The notes under the pieces were generated by a model that saw only the letters and a list, made by a program, of their open reading frames with translations, did not search any database and was not told the origin of the DNA. A stretch of 38,397 nucleotides of DNA from IMG/VR virus record IMGVR_UViG_3300014501_000037, positions 1-38,397 of that record. The stretch is one strand, 5' to 3'. The stretch is from a virus. Position numbers and translations under genes: made by a program. Position 1 is the stretch's first letter, and each line of letters begins with the position of its first letter. Positions 8,246 through 16,058 of the stretch are shown one piece after another.

Positions 8246-9253
8246 CTATGCTCCTGCCGCCGCGCTCTTGCCGCCACCCAGGGCCGCCGCCATCGACGCG
8301 ATGGCCTTCATCAGGTCGGTGTTGTTGGCCTGATCCATCTTCGCCAAAGTCTCGTACAGCTGGGTCGACAGCCCGGTCTCGCTGAGCCCGGTGCTCAGCA
8401 ACTGCGAGCCCGCGGTGAACAGCTGCTGCTCCATCTGGCCGGCGAGGTTGATGCCGTTGATGTCGGCCTGCGACAGCTCCTGCGCCAGCGCGCTGTTCTG
8501 GGTCGGGTTGGTGTTCTCGCCGTTGGCGGCGTGGTTCGAGATGATGCGCGCCTTCTCGGCGGCGACCGCCGAGCTGACCTGGCTCTGCAGGGCCGGCGGC
8601 AGCGTGCCGCTGGTCAGGTAGGTCTGCAACTGCTGCCCGTTCGCCACCAGGGCCTGCCCCTCCACCTGCATGGTCGGAGCCTGCGCCTCCAGCGCCTTGA
8701 CGTTGGGGTCGGTCTGGTTGCCCTTGAGGAAGTCCAGGCCCAGGCCGCCGACCGCCGCAGCGGTGCTGAGCGGGTTCTTGGTCAGCTGGGTCTCGGCGCC
8801 CTTGAGGATGCTGTCCCAGAAGCCGCCCCCGGCGACTGAACTGCCGGGGGCGCCGCCCGCACCCGTTATCGCACTGGTCAGCGCGTCGCCTCCGGTTGCC
8901 GTGGCGTCGGTGCCCGCGGTGATCAGCGATGGCAAGCCCGCCGTGGCCGCGTCGGTCGCGCCGACATCGGCGCCGAAGCCAAGCGCGGCGTCGAGACCGC
9001 CGCCAGCGCCGGCAGCCGCGTCGACCGCAGCACCGCCGCCCAGCAGATCGGCCGCGCCGCCAGCCGCACCAAGCCCGAGCAGCGCCGGGTCGGCCAGTCC
9101 CGCGGTCAGCAAGCCCCCGCCGACCAGCAGGCCGGCATCCAGCAGCGGGTTCGCGGCGATGTCCTTGCCGGTGTCCGAGAAGAAGCTGCCCGGCGACAAG
9201 TCCTTGCCGAGATTTCCGGTCTTGCCCTCAAAAAGGTCGGTGAGGAACGACAT
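8246..9253 (-). CDS. Gly/Ala-rich internal virion or ejection-type protein
   Basis: The start is the ATG at 9253, overlapping the previous stop (TGATG). The 335-residue product has a short charged N-terminus (MSFLTDLFEGKTG), then about 150 residues dominated by Gly, Ala and Leu with membrane-like character (GLLVGGGLLTAGLADPALLG), then a helical Gln/Asn/Ala-rich C-terminal half. This profile fits small podovirus ejection proteins that insert in the host envelope. It is the first of three large consecutive ejection-type genes. Assigned from composition and position; no motif is diagnostic. Confidence 0.6.
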   Translation of the reverse strand: MSFLTDLFEGKTGNLGKDLSPGSFFSDTGKDIAANPLLDAGLLVGGGLLTAGLADPALLGLGAAGGAADLLGGGAAVDAAAGAGGGLDAALGFGADVGATDAATAGLPSLITAGTDATATGGDALTSAITGAGGAPGSSVAGGGFWDSILKGAETQLTKNPLSTAAAVGGLGLDFLKGNQTDPNVKALEAQAPTMQVEGQALVANGQQLQTYLTSGTLPPALQSQVSSAVAAEKARIISNHAANGENTNPTQNSALAQELSQADINGINLAGQMEQQLFTAGSQLLSTGLSETGLSTQLYETLAKMDQANNTDLMKAIASMAAALGGGKSAAAGA

Positions 9254-9714
9254 CAGAGCCTCGCGAACTGCTGCTGCCGCGTGTAGATGCGGCCCAGCTT
9301 CTCCTTGATCATCTCGTGCGGCACGTTGCTCAGCTCCTCGACCAGGATGATCTCGGCGCCGAGGTTCTTGGCCCACCGGTAGAACTCGGTGTAGAAGTCC
9401 GCGGCCTCCTTGACGTGGTCCTTGTTCTCCACGTCCTCGACCAGCACGAACCGCTCGCGCACGATGGGCTTGTCGGCGAGCCCGTTGGCGCGCTGCATCT
9501 CGGCCAGCGCCACCGAGTGCTCGCGAGTCAAAAACAGGAAGTCGCTGGAGTCGATCATGCCGCGAAGCCAGCCGCCCAGTCGCTGCTCCGGCAGGTCGAG
9601 CGCCGCGGTCAAGCGCGGCACCAGCCAGGCGCCGTGCCGCGACAGGTCGGCCAGGTCGAAGCGACGGATGGCGGGGAGTTCGACGCCGACTCGCTGGATT
9701 TCTGCTAAGCTCAT
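9253..9714 (-). CDS. Phage protein, possibly GNAT acetyltransferase-like
   Basis: A 153-residue protein starting at an ATG that overlaps the previous stop (ATGA at 9711-9714). The middle part (SSDFLFLTREHSVALAEMQR) and following strand-helix pattern (RERFVLVEDV, then EAADFYTEFYRWAKNLGA, then EIILVEE) look like a GNAT fold, and phages of this plan often hold a small acetyltransferase-like gene between tail and ejection genes. The usual Q/RxxGxG/A acetyl-CoA loop is not obvious, so it may be a non-catalytic relative. Confidence in the gene is high; the fold is a weaker call. Confidence 0.6.
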   Translation of the reverse strand: MSLAEIQRVGVELPAIRRFDLADLSRHGAWLVPRLTAALDLPEQRLGGWLRGMIDSSDFLFLTREHSVALAEMQRANGLADKPIVRERFVLVEDVENKDHVKEAADFYTEFYRWAKNLGAEIILVEELSNVPHEMIKEKLGRIYTRQQQFARL

Positions 9715-9959
9715 GCTGCGCTCTTTTCCTCTAAAACGCCATGATAACGTTCTTCCGGCCCGTGCAATAAATGCGGAGTAGCCAGCAACTTTCCAGTTTC
9801 ATCCTTGAAAAGTAAGTAACCTCCTAAAACGCCAAATGGAACCAAAGAAACAAATCCGCATATAGTAGGGCTAGGTCCTCCAATTACCTCCACATCGGCG
9901 CCACCAGTTACTTCGGCAATTCTTGCGCGTATCTGTTCGAGCGTCGGGTAAGTTACCAT
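9711..9959 (-). CDS. Hypothetical 82-residue protein
   Basis: Begins one base after the stop of the preceding gene and overlaps the next start (ATGA). It has a short hydrophobic middle (GFVSLVPFGVLGGYLLF) that could be a core strand pair or one membrane span. The DNA is visibly richer in A and T than its neighbours, with AAA, TTA and TCT codons uncommon elsewhere, a sign of separate acquisition. No family recognised. Confidence 0.6.
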   Translation of the reverse strand: MVTYPTLEQIRARIAEVTGGADVEVIGGPSPTICGFVSLVPFGVLGGYLLFKDETGKLLATPHLLHGPEERYHGVLEEKSAA

Positions 9960-9960
9960 G

Positions 9961-10326
9961 TCACGCGATCCCTAATATCTTGCTAGCCTGGATGTGCTCG
10001 TCGGAATTCTGGCTGATCCACTCGGCCAAGCCGTCCGGATCGGTCCAGTCTAGCCCCAGAAGGTCGTACCCGGCAATGCCCAGCACGAGGTCCATCTGGG
10101 CGTGCATCGTCGAGTGCCAGTACAGCCAGTTGGCCATGTTCTCGGGGATTATCGGGTCCAGCGGGTAGGGCTGCAAGTTGATCGGCGGGGTGGTCGACGG
10201 CGGCACCGGCTGCGTCGTCTCGTAGATGCGCCGGATGATGTCGAGGTGGTTCGCATTGTGGGCGAACGACCACCGTTGCAAGTCGGCTGGCGTCTGCGGG
10301 ACTTCGCTGATCTGGGCTAGAGCCAT
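9961..10326 (-). CDS. Hypothetical small virion-region protein
   Basis: A 121-residue acidic, Pro- and Trp-containing protein starting 2 bases after the stop of the gp10-like gene. The core (NMANWLYWHSTMHAQMDLVL) is helical with clustered His and Trp. No known family comes to mind and no catalytic pattern is clear. Its place directly after the tail gene suggests a minor structural or assembly protein. Confidence 0.6.
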   Translation of the reverse strand: MALAQISEVPQTPADLQRWSFAHNANHLDIIRRIYETTQPVPPSTTPPINLQPYPLDPIIPENMANWLYWHSTMHAQMDLVLGIAGYDLLGLDWTDPDGLAEWISQNSDEHIQASKILGIA

Positions 10327-10328
10327 CG

Positions 10329-12614
10329 TCAGCCTCGATACGCGATGCGCGGGTCGCTCTGAATCATGGCGCTGACCAAGGACACATCCGCCTCGTTGGT
10401 CTTCAATGTCATCCCGGTCAGCACGCCCTGCTGCCCGATCGCCTGCGGCGGCGTGATATAGTAGCCAGCGCCGGTCGGGCCGGCGAGCGTGTAGCCCTGC
10501 GTGTTGGTGAACGTCTGGCCATTCGCGCCGTTGATCCCCACCGCGTCGATGTCGACGATCAGGCTGGGGCTCAGCACGCTGTTATACTTCCACATCGAGA
10601 AGAACCGGCTTGTCGCCTTGTCGAACTGATAGCCGCCCGGCGCGTCCCAGTAGCGGGACTGCACCACTTTCTGGAAGCCGATCGACGCCTGACTGAACAG
10701 CGGCTTGATGACGTTGCCGTCAGTGCCCCACGCCGTCAGCACCGAGTTGATCTCCTGGGTGGCGATGTAGGTCAGCGGGCCGAAGTCCTGAATCGAGGCG
10801 TACCACTGCTTGCCGTTCCACAGCATCAGCTTGTTCTGCGTCACGAGACTGACGGGATCGACGATCTGTGCCAGTACCATCCAAATTTTCTTGCCGAACA
10901 CCGTCGCCTTGGCCGACGACAGTTGCAGGCCGCCGAAATTGGCGACGCTGTTCCACACCCCGTCGAGCGCCTCGCTGACCTTCTCCAGCGCCGCGCCGCG
11001 GCTGACGTGGACACCGAACGAGTTGGCCAGCATGATATCCCGGCCGTAGCACAGCACCGAGGCCGGGTACGGCGTGCCGATCTCGGGGTCGGCGTTCTGG
11101 TTGGTGAACGTCGTGGTCGGCGGGCTGCCAGATGTCGTCACGCCGGAGATGTAGTTCATCGACGAGTCAGCGATCAGGTACAGGAACCCGTTGGTGTTGA
11201 CCAGCCGGATGTAGCTCACGCGCAGGAAGCTGTCGCCCGAGGTCTCGTTGCCGCCGCCGTCCGACGTGGCGAAGTCGGTGAACGAGCCCGGCGCGGTCCA
11301 GTAAAAGATCGGACCGTTGGCCACCCACGCGCGCCCCTGGTAGGTCTCGATCGCAGTGCCCTGGATGCCGAAAGGCATCAGCGAGACCGTGGCCGCCGCG
11401 TTCTCAACGATGTCGGCAATCGCGATCGTCGGCGCGACCGAGGTGCCGTACTGCCCGCCGTTGGTGATCAGCACCGACGATATCGAGCCGCTGCTGATGA
11501 TCAGCGACAGGGCAGCCGCGGTGATGACGCTGCCGCCCGAGACGACCGCCGTCGCCGTGTCGCTGTAGCCGCTGCCGGCGGCGACGATCGAGACGTGCGA
11601 CACGTAGTAGTCACCCGCATCGGTAACCGTCACGATCGGAATCGGAGTCGCTGCTCCGTAAACGCCACCGTTGATGATGTTGACCCCGGTGATCGAGCCG
11701 TTGGTAATGATCGGCGCCAGCAGTGCCTGCACAGGTGGTCCAGCTCTAAGCGTTGCGCCGCCCGAGACCGTCAGCGCCGCAAACGGCGAATAGCCGCTGC
11801 CGCTGGCGATGATGGTCCCACCCGAGACTACGAACGGTGCCACCCCGCTCATCGTCAGATTTATCGAGGCGCCGGAACCGACCGCGTGCGACATCTGCGC
11901 TGTCAGACTGCCACCCGAACCAGCCGAGTTGCCGCCGGCAAAAGTCAGGCTGACCGTCTGCCCGGCGAGGTAGCCGGAACCGGGATTGGTCATGGTGACG
12001 CCGGTCACGACGCCGTCAGCAATTGCCGCGACAAACGTCGCGCCGAAGCCCGAGCCGCCGCCGGCCGTGACGGACGGCACATTCTGGTAAGCCGAGCCGG
12101 GATTGGTCAGCACCACGATCGGCGACAGCGTGCCGGCGTCGTAGAGCAGCTTGCCGTCCCAGACCCAGTAACCGTTGGTCTGGTTGGCGACGATGATCAG
12201 GTAGCTCTGGCCCCACTGCGAGAAGCCCATGCCGGTGATGGACGGCGTAGTAATGCCGCCAGGCGGCAGAATTTGCACCGTGACCGGAGTACCCGTCGTG
12301 TTGGTCGTCTCGACCGAGCCGTCCGACAGGAAGTAGATGGCGTAGGGTATCGCGCCGATATTGTAGAAACCGAACGCGACGATCGTCGCGCCGAAGGTGG
12401 GCCGAAGCTGCGGGCCAACGCCAGGCAGCGTCCGAAGATTACGCGGAGCGATCGGCATGAAGCCGTCGATCCAGTAGCACATGCTGTCGGGCACACCCGC
12501 GCGGGTCGTCGACGTGTTGATGCCGCCGAACTGCTCCATCATCTGCGGGTCGGGCAGCGACGGCGAGTAGGGATTGGCCGGCAGTTTAGCTGGTTCGGGA
12601 TTGGGGATGGGCAT
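10329..12614 (-). CDS. gp10-like tail/packaged-DNA stabilisation protein with inserted GxGY repeats
   Basis: I choose the ATG at 12614 (a GGGG tract lies close upstream); an in-frame start at 12653 would add a non-coding-looking leader. The 761-residue protein has an N-terminal region about a 'GGINTSTTRAGVPD' motif and a C-terminal region with repeated W/Y-containing blades (WNGKQWYAS, AWGTDGNVI), as in beta-propeller tail-hub proteins such as P22 gp10. Between them, residues about 180-400 hold at least five copies of a module with a [NA]xGSGY or GGxYG core. The same module is present in two neighbouring virion proteins. Function inferred from layout (after two gp4-like adaptors); no enzymatic role is expected. 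Confidence 0.65.
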   Translation of the reverse strand: MPIPNPEPAKLPANPYSPSLPDPQMMEQFGGINTSTTRAGVPDSMCYWIDGFMPIAPRNLRTLPGVGPQLRPTFGATIVAFGFYNIGAIPYAIYFLSDGSVETTNTTGTPVTVQILPPGGITTPSITGMGFSQWGQSYLIIVANQTNGYWVWDGKLLYDAGTLSPIVVLTNPGSAYQNVPSVTAGGGSGFGATFVAAIADGVVTGVTMTNPGSGYLAGQTVSLTFAGGNSAGSGGSLTAQMSHAVGSGASINLTMSGVAPFVVSGGTIIASGSGYSPFAALTVSGGATLRAGPPVQALLAPIITNGSITGVNIINGGVYGAATPIPIVTVTDAGDYYVSHVSIVAAGSGYSDTATAVVSGGSVITAAALSLIISSGSISSVLITNGGQYGTSVAPTIAIADIVENAAATVSLMPFGIQGTAIETYQGRAWVANGPIFYWTAPGSFTDFATSDGGGNETSGDSFLRVSYIRLVNTNGFLYLIADSSMNYISGVTTSGSPPTTTFTNQNADPEIGTPYPASVLCYGRDIMLANSFGVHVSRGAALEKVSEALDGVWNSVANFGGLQLSSAKATVFGKKIWMVLAQIVDPVSLVTQNKLMLWNGKQWYASIQDFGPLTYIATQEINSVLTAWGTDGNVIKPLFSQASIGFQKVVQSRYWDAPGGYQFDKATSRFFSMWKYNSVLSPSLIVDIDAVGINGANGQTFTNTQGYTLAGPTGAGYYITPPQAIGQQGVLTGMTLKTNEADVSLVSAMIQSDPRIAYRG

Positions 12615-12617
12615 CAG

Positions 12618-12646
12618 TTGACATCCCCGTAAAGTGGTGCAATACT
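12618..12646 (+). promoter_or_regulatory. Strong sigma-70-type promoter for the plus-strand RHH gene
   Basis: TTGACA at 12618-12623, a 17-base spacer and AATACT at 12641-12646. The -10 ends 7 bases before the ATG at 12654, so transcription should start at or next to the start codon and yield a leaderless mRNA. It lies between, and points away from, the minus-strand gp10-like start at 12614. Confidence 0.6.
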
Positions 12647-12653
12647 GCGCCAC

Positions 12654-12872
12654 ATGCCCAGGCAGTCAGTGACGTTCAGCAAGTCCCAATTCGAATGGCT
12701 CCAAGCAGAAGCCAGCGCGCTAGGCTTGACGACAAGCGAGGTCATTCGCCGAATCACCGATGACGCTCGCCGCGGGCTGAAATACGACGCTACCAACCGG
12801 AAGATGCTGAACAAGATTACCCGCGAAGCAATTCTGCCCCGGCTGTATAAGAGGGTGGTGGATCGTGATTGA
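12654..12872 (+). CDS. Orphan ribbon-helix-helix DNA-binding protein (moron-like)
   Basis: This 72-residue basic protein is read against the surrounding late operon. The N-terminus (RQSVTFSKSQFEWLQAEA) has the beta-strand/helix pattern of a ribbon-helix-helix dimer, followed by a second helix (TTSEVIRRITDDAR) and a basic tail. Such proteins are repressors or antitoxins; no toxin gene lies beside it. It sits exactly between two minus-strand tail genes and has its own promoter at 12618-12646 with virtually no leader. This layout is that of a moron, possibly expressed from a prophage. Target unknown. Confidence 0.7.
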   Translation: MPRQSVTFSKSQFEWLQAEASALGLTTSEVIRRITDDARRGLKYDATNRKMLNKITREAILPRLYKRVVDRD

Positions 12873-12912
12873 GTGCGCGATGCTGACATGTATGAAATAG
12901 CATAGGCCATCG

Positions 12913-13842
12913 TTAAAAGCGCCCATTAGGATTAACTGCTCGACCCACTCGCGCCGAGTGCGAATAAATGCCAAGCTGACTGTTGAACAGTTCCAAATAG
13001 TATTTGCTAATGTTGTAATTCTGCATGTCGAGCATGCCTTGGTGCGCAGCGAAGTATGCGATAGCATCGGTCCACGGGTCAGGTATTACCTCGTAATCCA
13101 AATTGCGTGTCAAATCGGACGGCAGACAGTAGCAATCTAATTCGTACTGGTACGTCTCGCTTGGAAGCGGATAAACATAAAAAGAACCGGCAGTGCCTTG
13201 CCCATACTGCGACGCGAACGTCGGCACATACTGATACTGAAACGGATATTGGCGAATCATCGATTGGTAAATTGAGAAACTATAAACCGGAAGGCTGTAG
13301 CGGTAGTTCGCGTAGATGATGCTGATACTCTGCACAGCAAAAACAGACTGCACGCCAGGATTTGCCGCTAGATATACGCCCGAGAACGGATAAACTTCCT
13401 GGCCTGCGTTCAATTGGTTGATCGGCGCCGTGAACAGCGACACCGATGCCCCGGTGCCGGCCGCATCCGTGATCGTCGCGATCGGCTGAAAGTAACCGTC
13501 GCCGCCGTAAGTCACGCCGCAAGCTGTGATCGATCCGCCCTGTACCGTCAGCGAACCGGTCGCCTGCGCTCCAAGAGGATTTAGCCCGCTGCCACCAGGA
13601 AAATCAGGTGGTGTTATGCTGATCGTTGGCGTCGAACTGTAGCCAGTGCCCCCAACAATCACGCTCGCAGTCTGAATCGGAGCGCTGATCCGGGTCAGCA
13701 CCCGGATGCACTGCGTCCGCATCGCCACCTCGCGCCGCGCCCGGTTGATGTAAACGATCAAGTCCTCGGGATTGATCAGATCCTGCTTCTTCTCGCGAAG
13801 AAACCGCTGAGCCTGCTTCTGATAGTCGAACAGCTGCGCCAT
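12913..13842 (-). CDS. gp4-like head-tail adaptor, paralogue 2, with inserted repeat domain
   Basis: A 309-residue protein whose start overlaps the stop of paralogue 1 by one base. Its ends match paralogue 1: an N-terminal helical part (LIVYINRARREVAMRTQCIR), and a shared C-terminal stretch (YGQGTAGSFYVYP, a Cys-containing strand, then PDPWTDAIAYFAAHQGML). Compared with paralogue 1 it carries about 85 extra residues (about 60-145) made of GGTGYSSTPTI/GGDGYFQPIA repeats like those in the gp10-like protein. The 3' third (about 12913-13400) is AT-richer than the 5' part. Podovirus tail-completion role inferred from order and similarity to paralogue 1. Confidence 0.65.
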   Translation of the reverse strand: MAQLFDYQKQAQRFLREKKQDLINPEDLIVYINRARREVAMRTQCIRVLTRISAPIQTASVIVGGTGYSSTPTISITPPDFPGGSGLNPLGAQATGSLTVQGGSITACGVTYGGDGYFQPIATITDAAGTGASVSLFTAPINQLNAGQEVYPFSGVYLAANPGVQSVFAVQSISIIYANYRYSLPVYSFSIYQSMIRQYPFQYQYVPTFASQYGQGTAGSFYVYPLPSETYQYELDCYCLPSDLTRNLDYEVIPDPWTDAIAYFAAHQGMLDMQNYNISKYYLELFNSQLGIYSHSARVGRAVNPNGRF

Positions 13843-14603
13843 CAGCCGCCACCCTGCGCCGAGCGCTGCACACCCAGCTTGTTGATCGAGGCCGGATCAG
13901 CCGCCTGCTCATATTGCGAGCGGTTGACGCTCGGGTTCGCCGCCATGCGAGCCCGGTTCATGAATTCCTTGTAGCGGTTATACATGCGGTCGGCATCATC
14001 CTGCCGTGCCCCAGTCTGCGCCGTCAGGAAAGCATAAAACGCGGCGAAGAACGGCACCGCGTCTGTCCACAGGTAGGGGATCGCCTCGACCGTCGTATTG
14101 TCGACCAGCGGAATCGGGTAGCAAGTGCAGTCGCAGTTCAGCGTGTAAACGTAATCCGGTGGCGGATCGATCCAGAAGCTGCCGGTGGCAGCCGAACCAG
14201 TCGAAGGCGTCGCCGAGCCCTGGCCATACTGCGCCCACGTCGCTGGCGGGCCGCCGACCGGGACCGGATTGTTGACGCAGTAGAGATCAAAATACTCCCA
14301 CTCCCGCGGCGTCATCCACAACTGGCCGGACGCCACGTTGTAGGAAATCCGGCGCACGTTGATGGCGCCCTGAATGCCGGTCGCCGCTGATAAACCGAAA
14401 TTAAGGCTGGAGAAGTTGTATTGCCTTTGGCCAACGACAGTCGTAAGCGTACCAATAGCCCGTATGCACTCGCCCTCGCCCGCTAATTGCCCGCGAGCGA
14501 TATTGATCCAGATGTCGAGGTTCGATGTCGGGTAGAGCGTCGCCGGGGCGCTCGGCAATTGCAGCAGGTTCTGAAGATTCGTCTCGTAGGCGGTCAGGGC
14601 CAT
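13842..14603 (-). CDS. gp4-like head-tail adaptor, paralogue 1
   Basis: A 253-residue protein with an AGAGAGG ribosome-binding site upstream. The N-terminal helices (LDIWINIARGQLAGEGECIR) and the pattern strand-rich middle, Pro-Pro-Asp loop, then a Trp-Thr-Asp helix (YLWTDAVPFFAAFYAFL) followed by a long C-terminal helix resemble the tail accessory/adaptor proteins that close the portal in P22-like phages. It is adjacent to a longer paralogue that shares the same N- and C-terminal blocks. Located between capsid and gp10-like genes as expected for an adaptor. Role inferred. Confidence 0.65.
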   Translation of the reverse strand: MALTAYETNLQNLLQLPSAPATLYPTSNLDIWINIARGQLAGEGECIRAIGTLTTVVGQRQYNFSSLNFGLSAATGIQGAINVRRISYNVASGQLWMTPREWEYFDLYCVNNPVPVGGPPATWAQYGQGSATPSTGSAATGSFWIDPPPDYVYTLNCDCTCYPIPLVDNTTVEAIPYLWTDAVPFFAAFYAFLTAQTGARQDDADRMYNRYKEFMNRARMAANPSVNRSQYEQAADPASINKLGVQRSAQGGG

Positions 14604-14624
14604 GGCAGAAAGACCTCTCTGCCA

Positions 14625-14861
14625 TCAGTATAACCGACGCAGCACCAGCGAAGCACCGGGAATTGACCGCTCGGCATCGTAAGTGTGCCACACCTGAGAG
14701 CCATCCGGCATCTTCACCAGGAACGCGGTCCCCAGCTGCATGGCATTCTGCTCGTCACCGGCAGTCTGGCAGACCGAGTCGCCAATCGTCAGCTGCTTCG
14801 CAAGCTGAAACCGGCTGTCAGACTCGACGCCGGTAACAGCAATGCTGAACGTCTCGGCCAT
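14625..14861 (-). CDS. Small virion-region protein
   Basis: A 78-residue protein starting immediately after the preceding stop (TAA directly followed by ATG). The sequence is beta-rich with alternating polar/hydrophobic residues (FSIAVTGVESDSRFQLAK, AFLVKMPDGSQVWHTYD). It is placed between the decoration-like and adaptor genes, which suggests a small head or joining component. No family recognised. Confidence 0.6.
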   Translation of the reverse strand: MAETFSIAVTGVESDSRFQLAKQLTIGDSVCQTAGDEQNAMQLGTAFLVKMPDGSQVWHTYDAERSIPGASLVLRRLY

Positions 14862-16046
14862 TTACGGCGCCGGTTGCAGGATCACGATGTCAGCGGCGCT
14901 GCCCATGGTCAGGGCGACACCCGCGGCGTTGATAGTCCCGGTGCCGGCCAGCCCGAGCTGGAGAGCCGTGACGAAGCCAGGCGCCGTGTTGGTGTTGAAC
15001 AGCCCTCCGTCGTAGATCGCGCCGGCCTGCGGCGCCAGCGAGCCCGCGCCGGTCACGGTGAGGCCGATCTGCGCCGGCCGCGGCAACCACGCGAGGTACT
15101 TGTAGTCCGGGTTGTTCGTGATCGAGCCCTGCGGCGGCGCACCGCCGACCGTGGTGATCAGGGCCGAGACCGTACCGTAGCCGGCAGCCGCGCCGGTCGA
15201 CACCGTGGCCGACGTGACGGTCTGCATCGAGAACGCCGTCAGCGAAGCGCTGGTGCCCGCACCAGTGACGGTGAGGCTGATGTTGTTCGGGTTCGACAGC
15301 GGCGCGCCGTTGTTCGTGCAGAGACAGCCGGTCAGCCCGCCACCCGTGATCAGCGAGAACGACAGCGTGCCGGTCGTGATGCCGACGTTGATGTTAGGAT
15401 CGGTCGGATTCGGCAGGATGACGGGCGTCGGCGCCGTGGCGTAGCCGGCACCCGGATTGGTGAAGGTGAAGCCCGAGATCGTGCCGCTGGCGATGCCGCA
15501 AAAACCGGACGCCTGGATGCCGCCAACACCGTTCGGGTTGTTCGGGCCGGGGGGCGGCGGCGGAATGAGCACGATCGGGGGCACGCCGTAGCCGGCACCG
15601 GCATTGGCCGTCACCACCGAGGAGAAGCCCAGTGCGCCGCCGACGATCGGCTGCCACAGCGAGCCGCCACCACCGGTCACAGTGACCGCGGTCGTCGCCT
15701 GCACGTAGTTGGTGCCCTGCACCGACACCACGGCGCCGGTCGGACAGCCGGTCAGGTTGGCGACACGGACGTTGAAGCCGTCGCTCTTGACGTAGATGAA
15801 GCCGCGGCCACCATAGGCCGCCGACGAGCCGAAGGCCCAGGTGCCCGTGACCGGATCCATGTACTGCAGCACGCAGTAGAACCCGAGGCCGACATACCAA
15901 GTGCCGGCCGGGATCGGCAACTGCTCGCCGGGACCGAGCGCCACGCGGTTGGTGCTGGCGTCGTAGGGCGCGTAGTTCAGTTCGGTCGGGTAGAGGTACT
16001 GCGGAAGCTGCAGCCCAAGACCAGGACCGCTCAAAGGACCAGGCAT
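14862..16046 (-). CDS. Beta-repeat capsid decoration-like or head-fibre protein
   Basis: A 394-residue protein with an AAGGAGA ribosome-binding site. After a 60-residue N-terminal part (pLPIPAGTWYVGLGFYCVLQ) it consists of Gly/Thr/Val-rich beta repeats with the GxGY core (NAGAGYGVPPIVLI, NPGAGYATAPTPVIL, AAGYGTVSALI), plus a Pro run (IPPPPPGPNNP). It has several Cys pairs. The gene follows the major capsid gene, where head-decoration or fibre proteins are often found. The repeat module is shared with an adaptor and the gp10-like protein. Function inferred from position. Confidence 0.6.
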   Translation of the reverse strand: MPGPLSGPGLGLQLPQYLYPTELNYAPYDASTNRVALGPGEQLPIPAGTWYVGLGFYCVLQYMDPVTGTWAFGSSAAYGGRGFIYVKSDGFNVRVANLTGCPTGAVVSVQGTNYVQATTAVTVTGGGGSLWQPIVGGALGFSSVVTANAGAGYGVPPIVLIPPPPPGPNNPNGVGGIQASGFCGIASGTISGFTFTNPGAGYATAPTPVILPNPTDPNINVGITTGTLSFSLITGGGLTGCLCTNNGAPLSNPNNISLTVTGAGTSASLTAFSMQTVTSATVSTGAAAGYGTVSALITTVGGAPPQGSITNNPDYKYLAWLPRPAQIGLTVTGAGSLAPQAGAIYDGGLFNTNTAPGFVTALQLGLAGTGTINAAGVALTMGSAADIVILQPAP

Positions 16047-16058
16047 AGAACGGTCTCC

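Noticed and set aside
12654-12910. Minus-strand upstream extension of the gp10-like gene and the 12614-12910 minus frame
   Set aside because: They are opposite the RHH gene, lack ribosome-binding sites and read as non-protein-like sequence.
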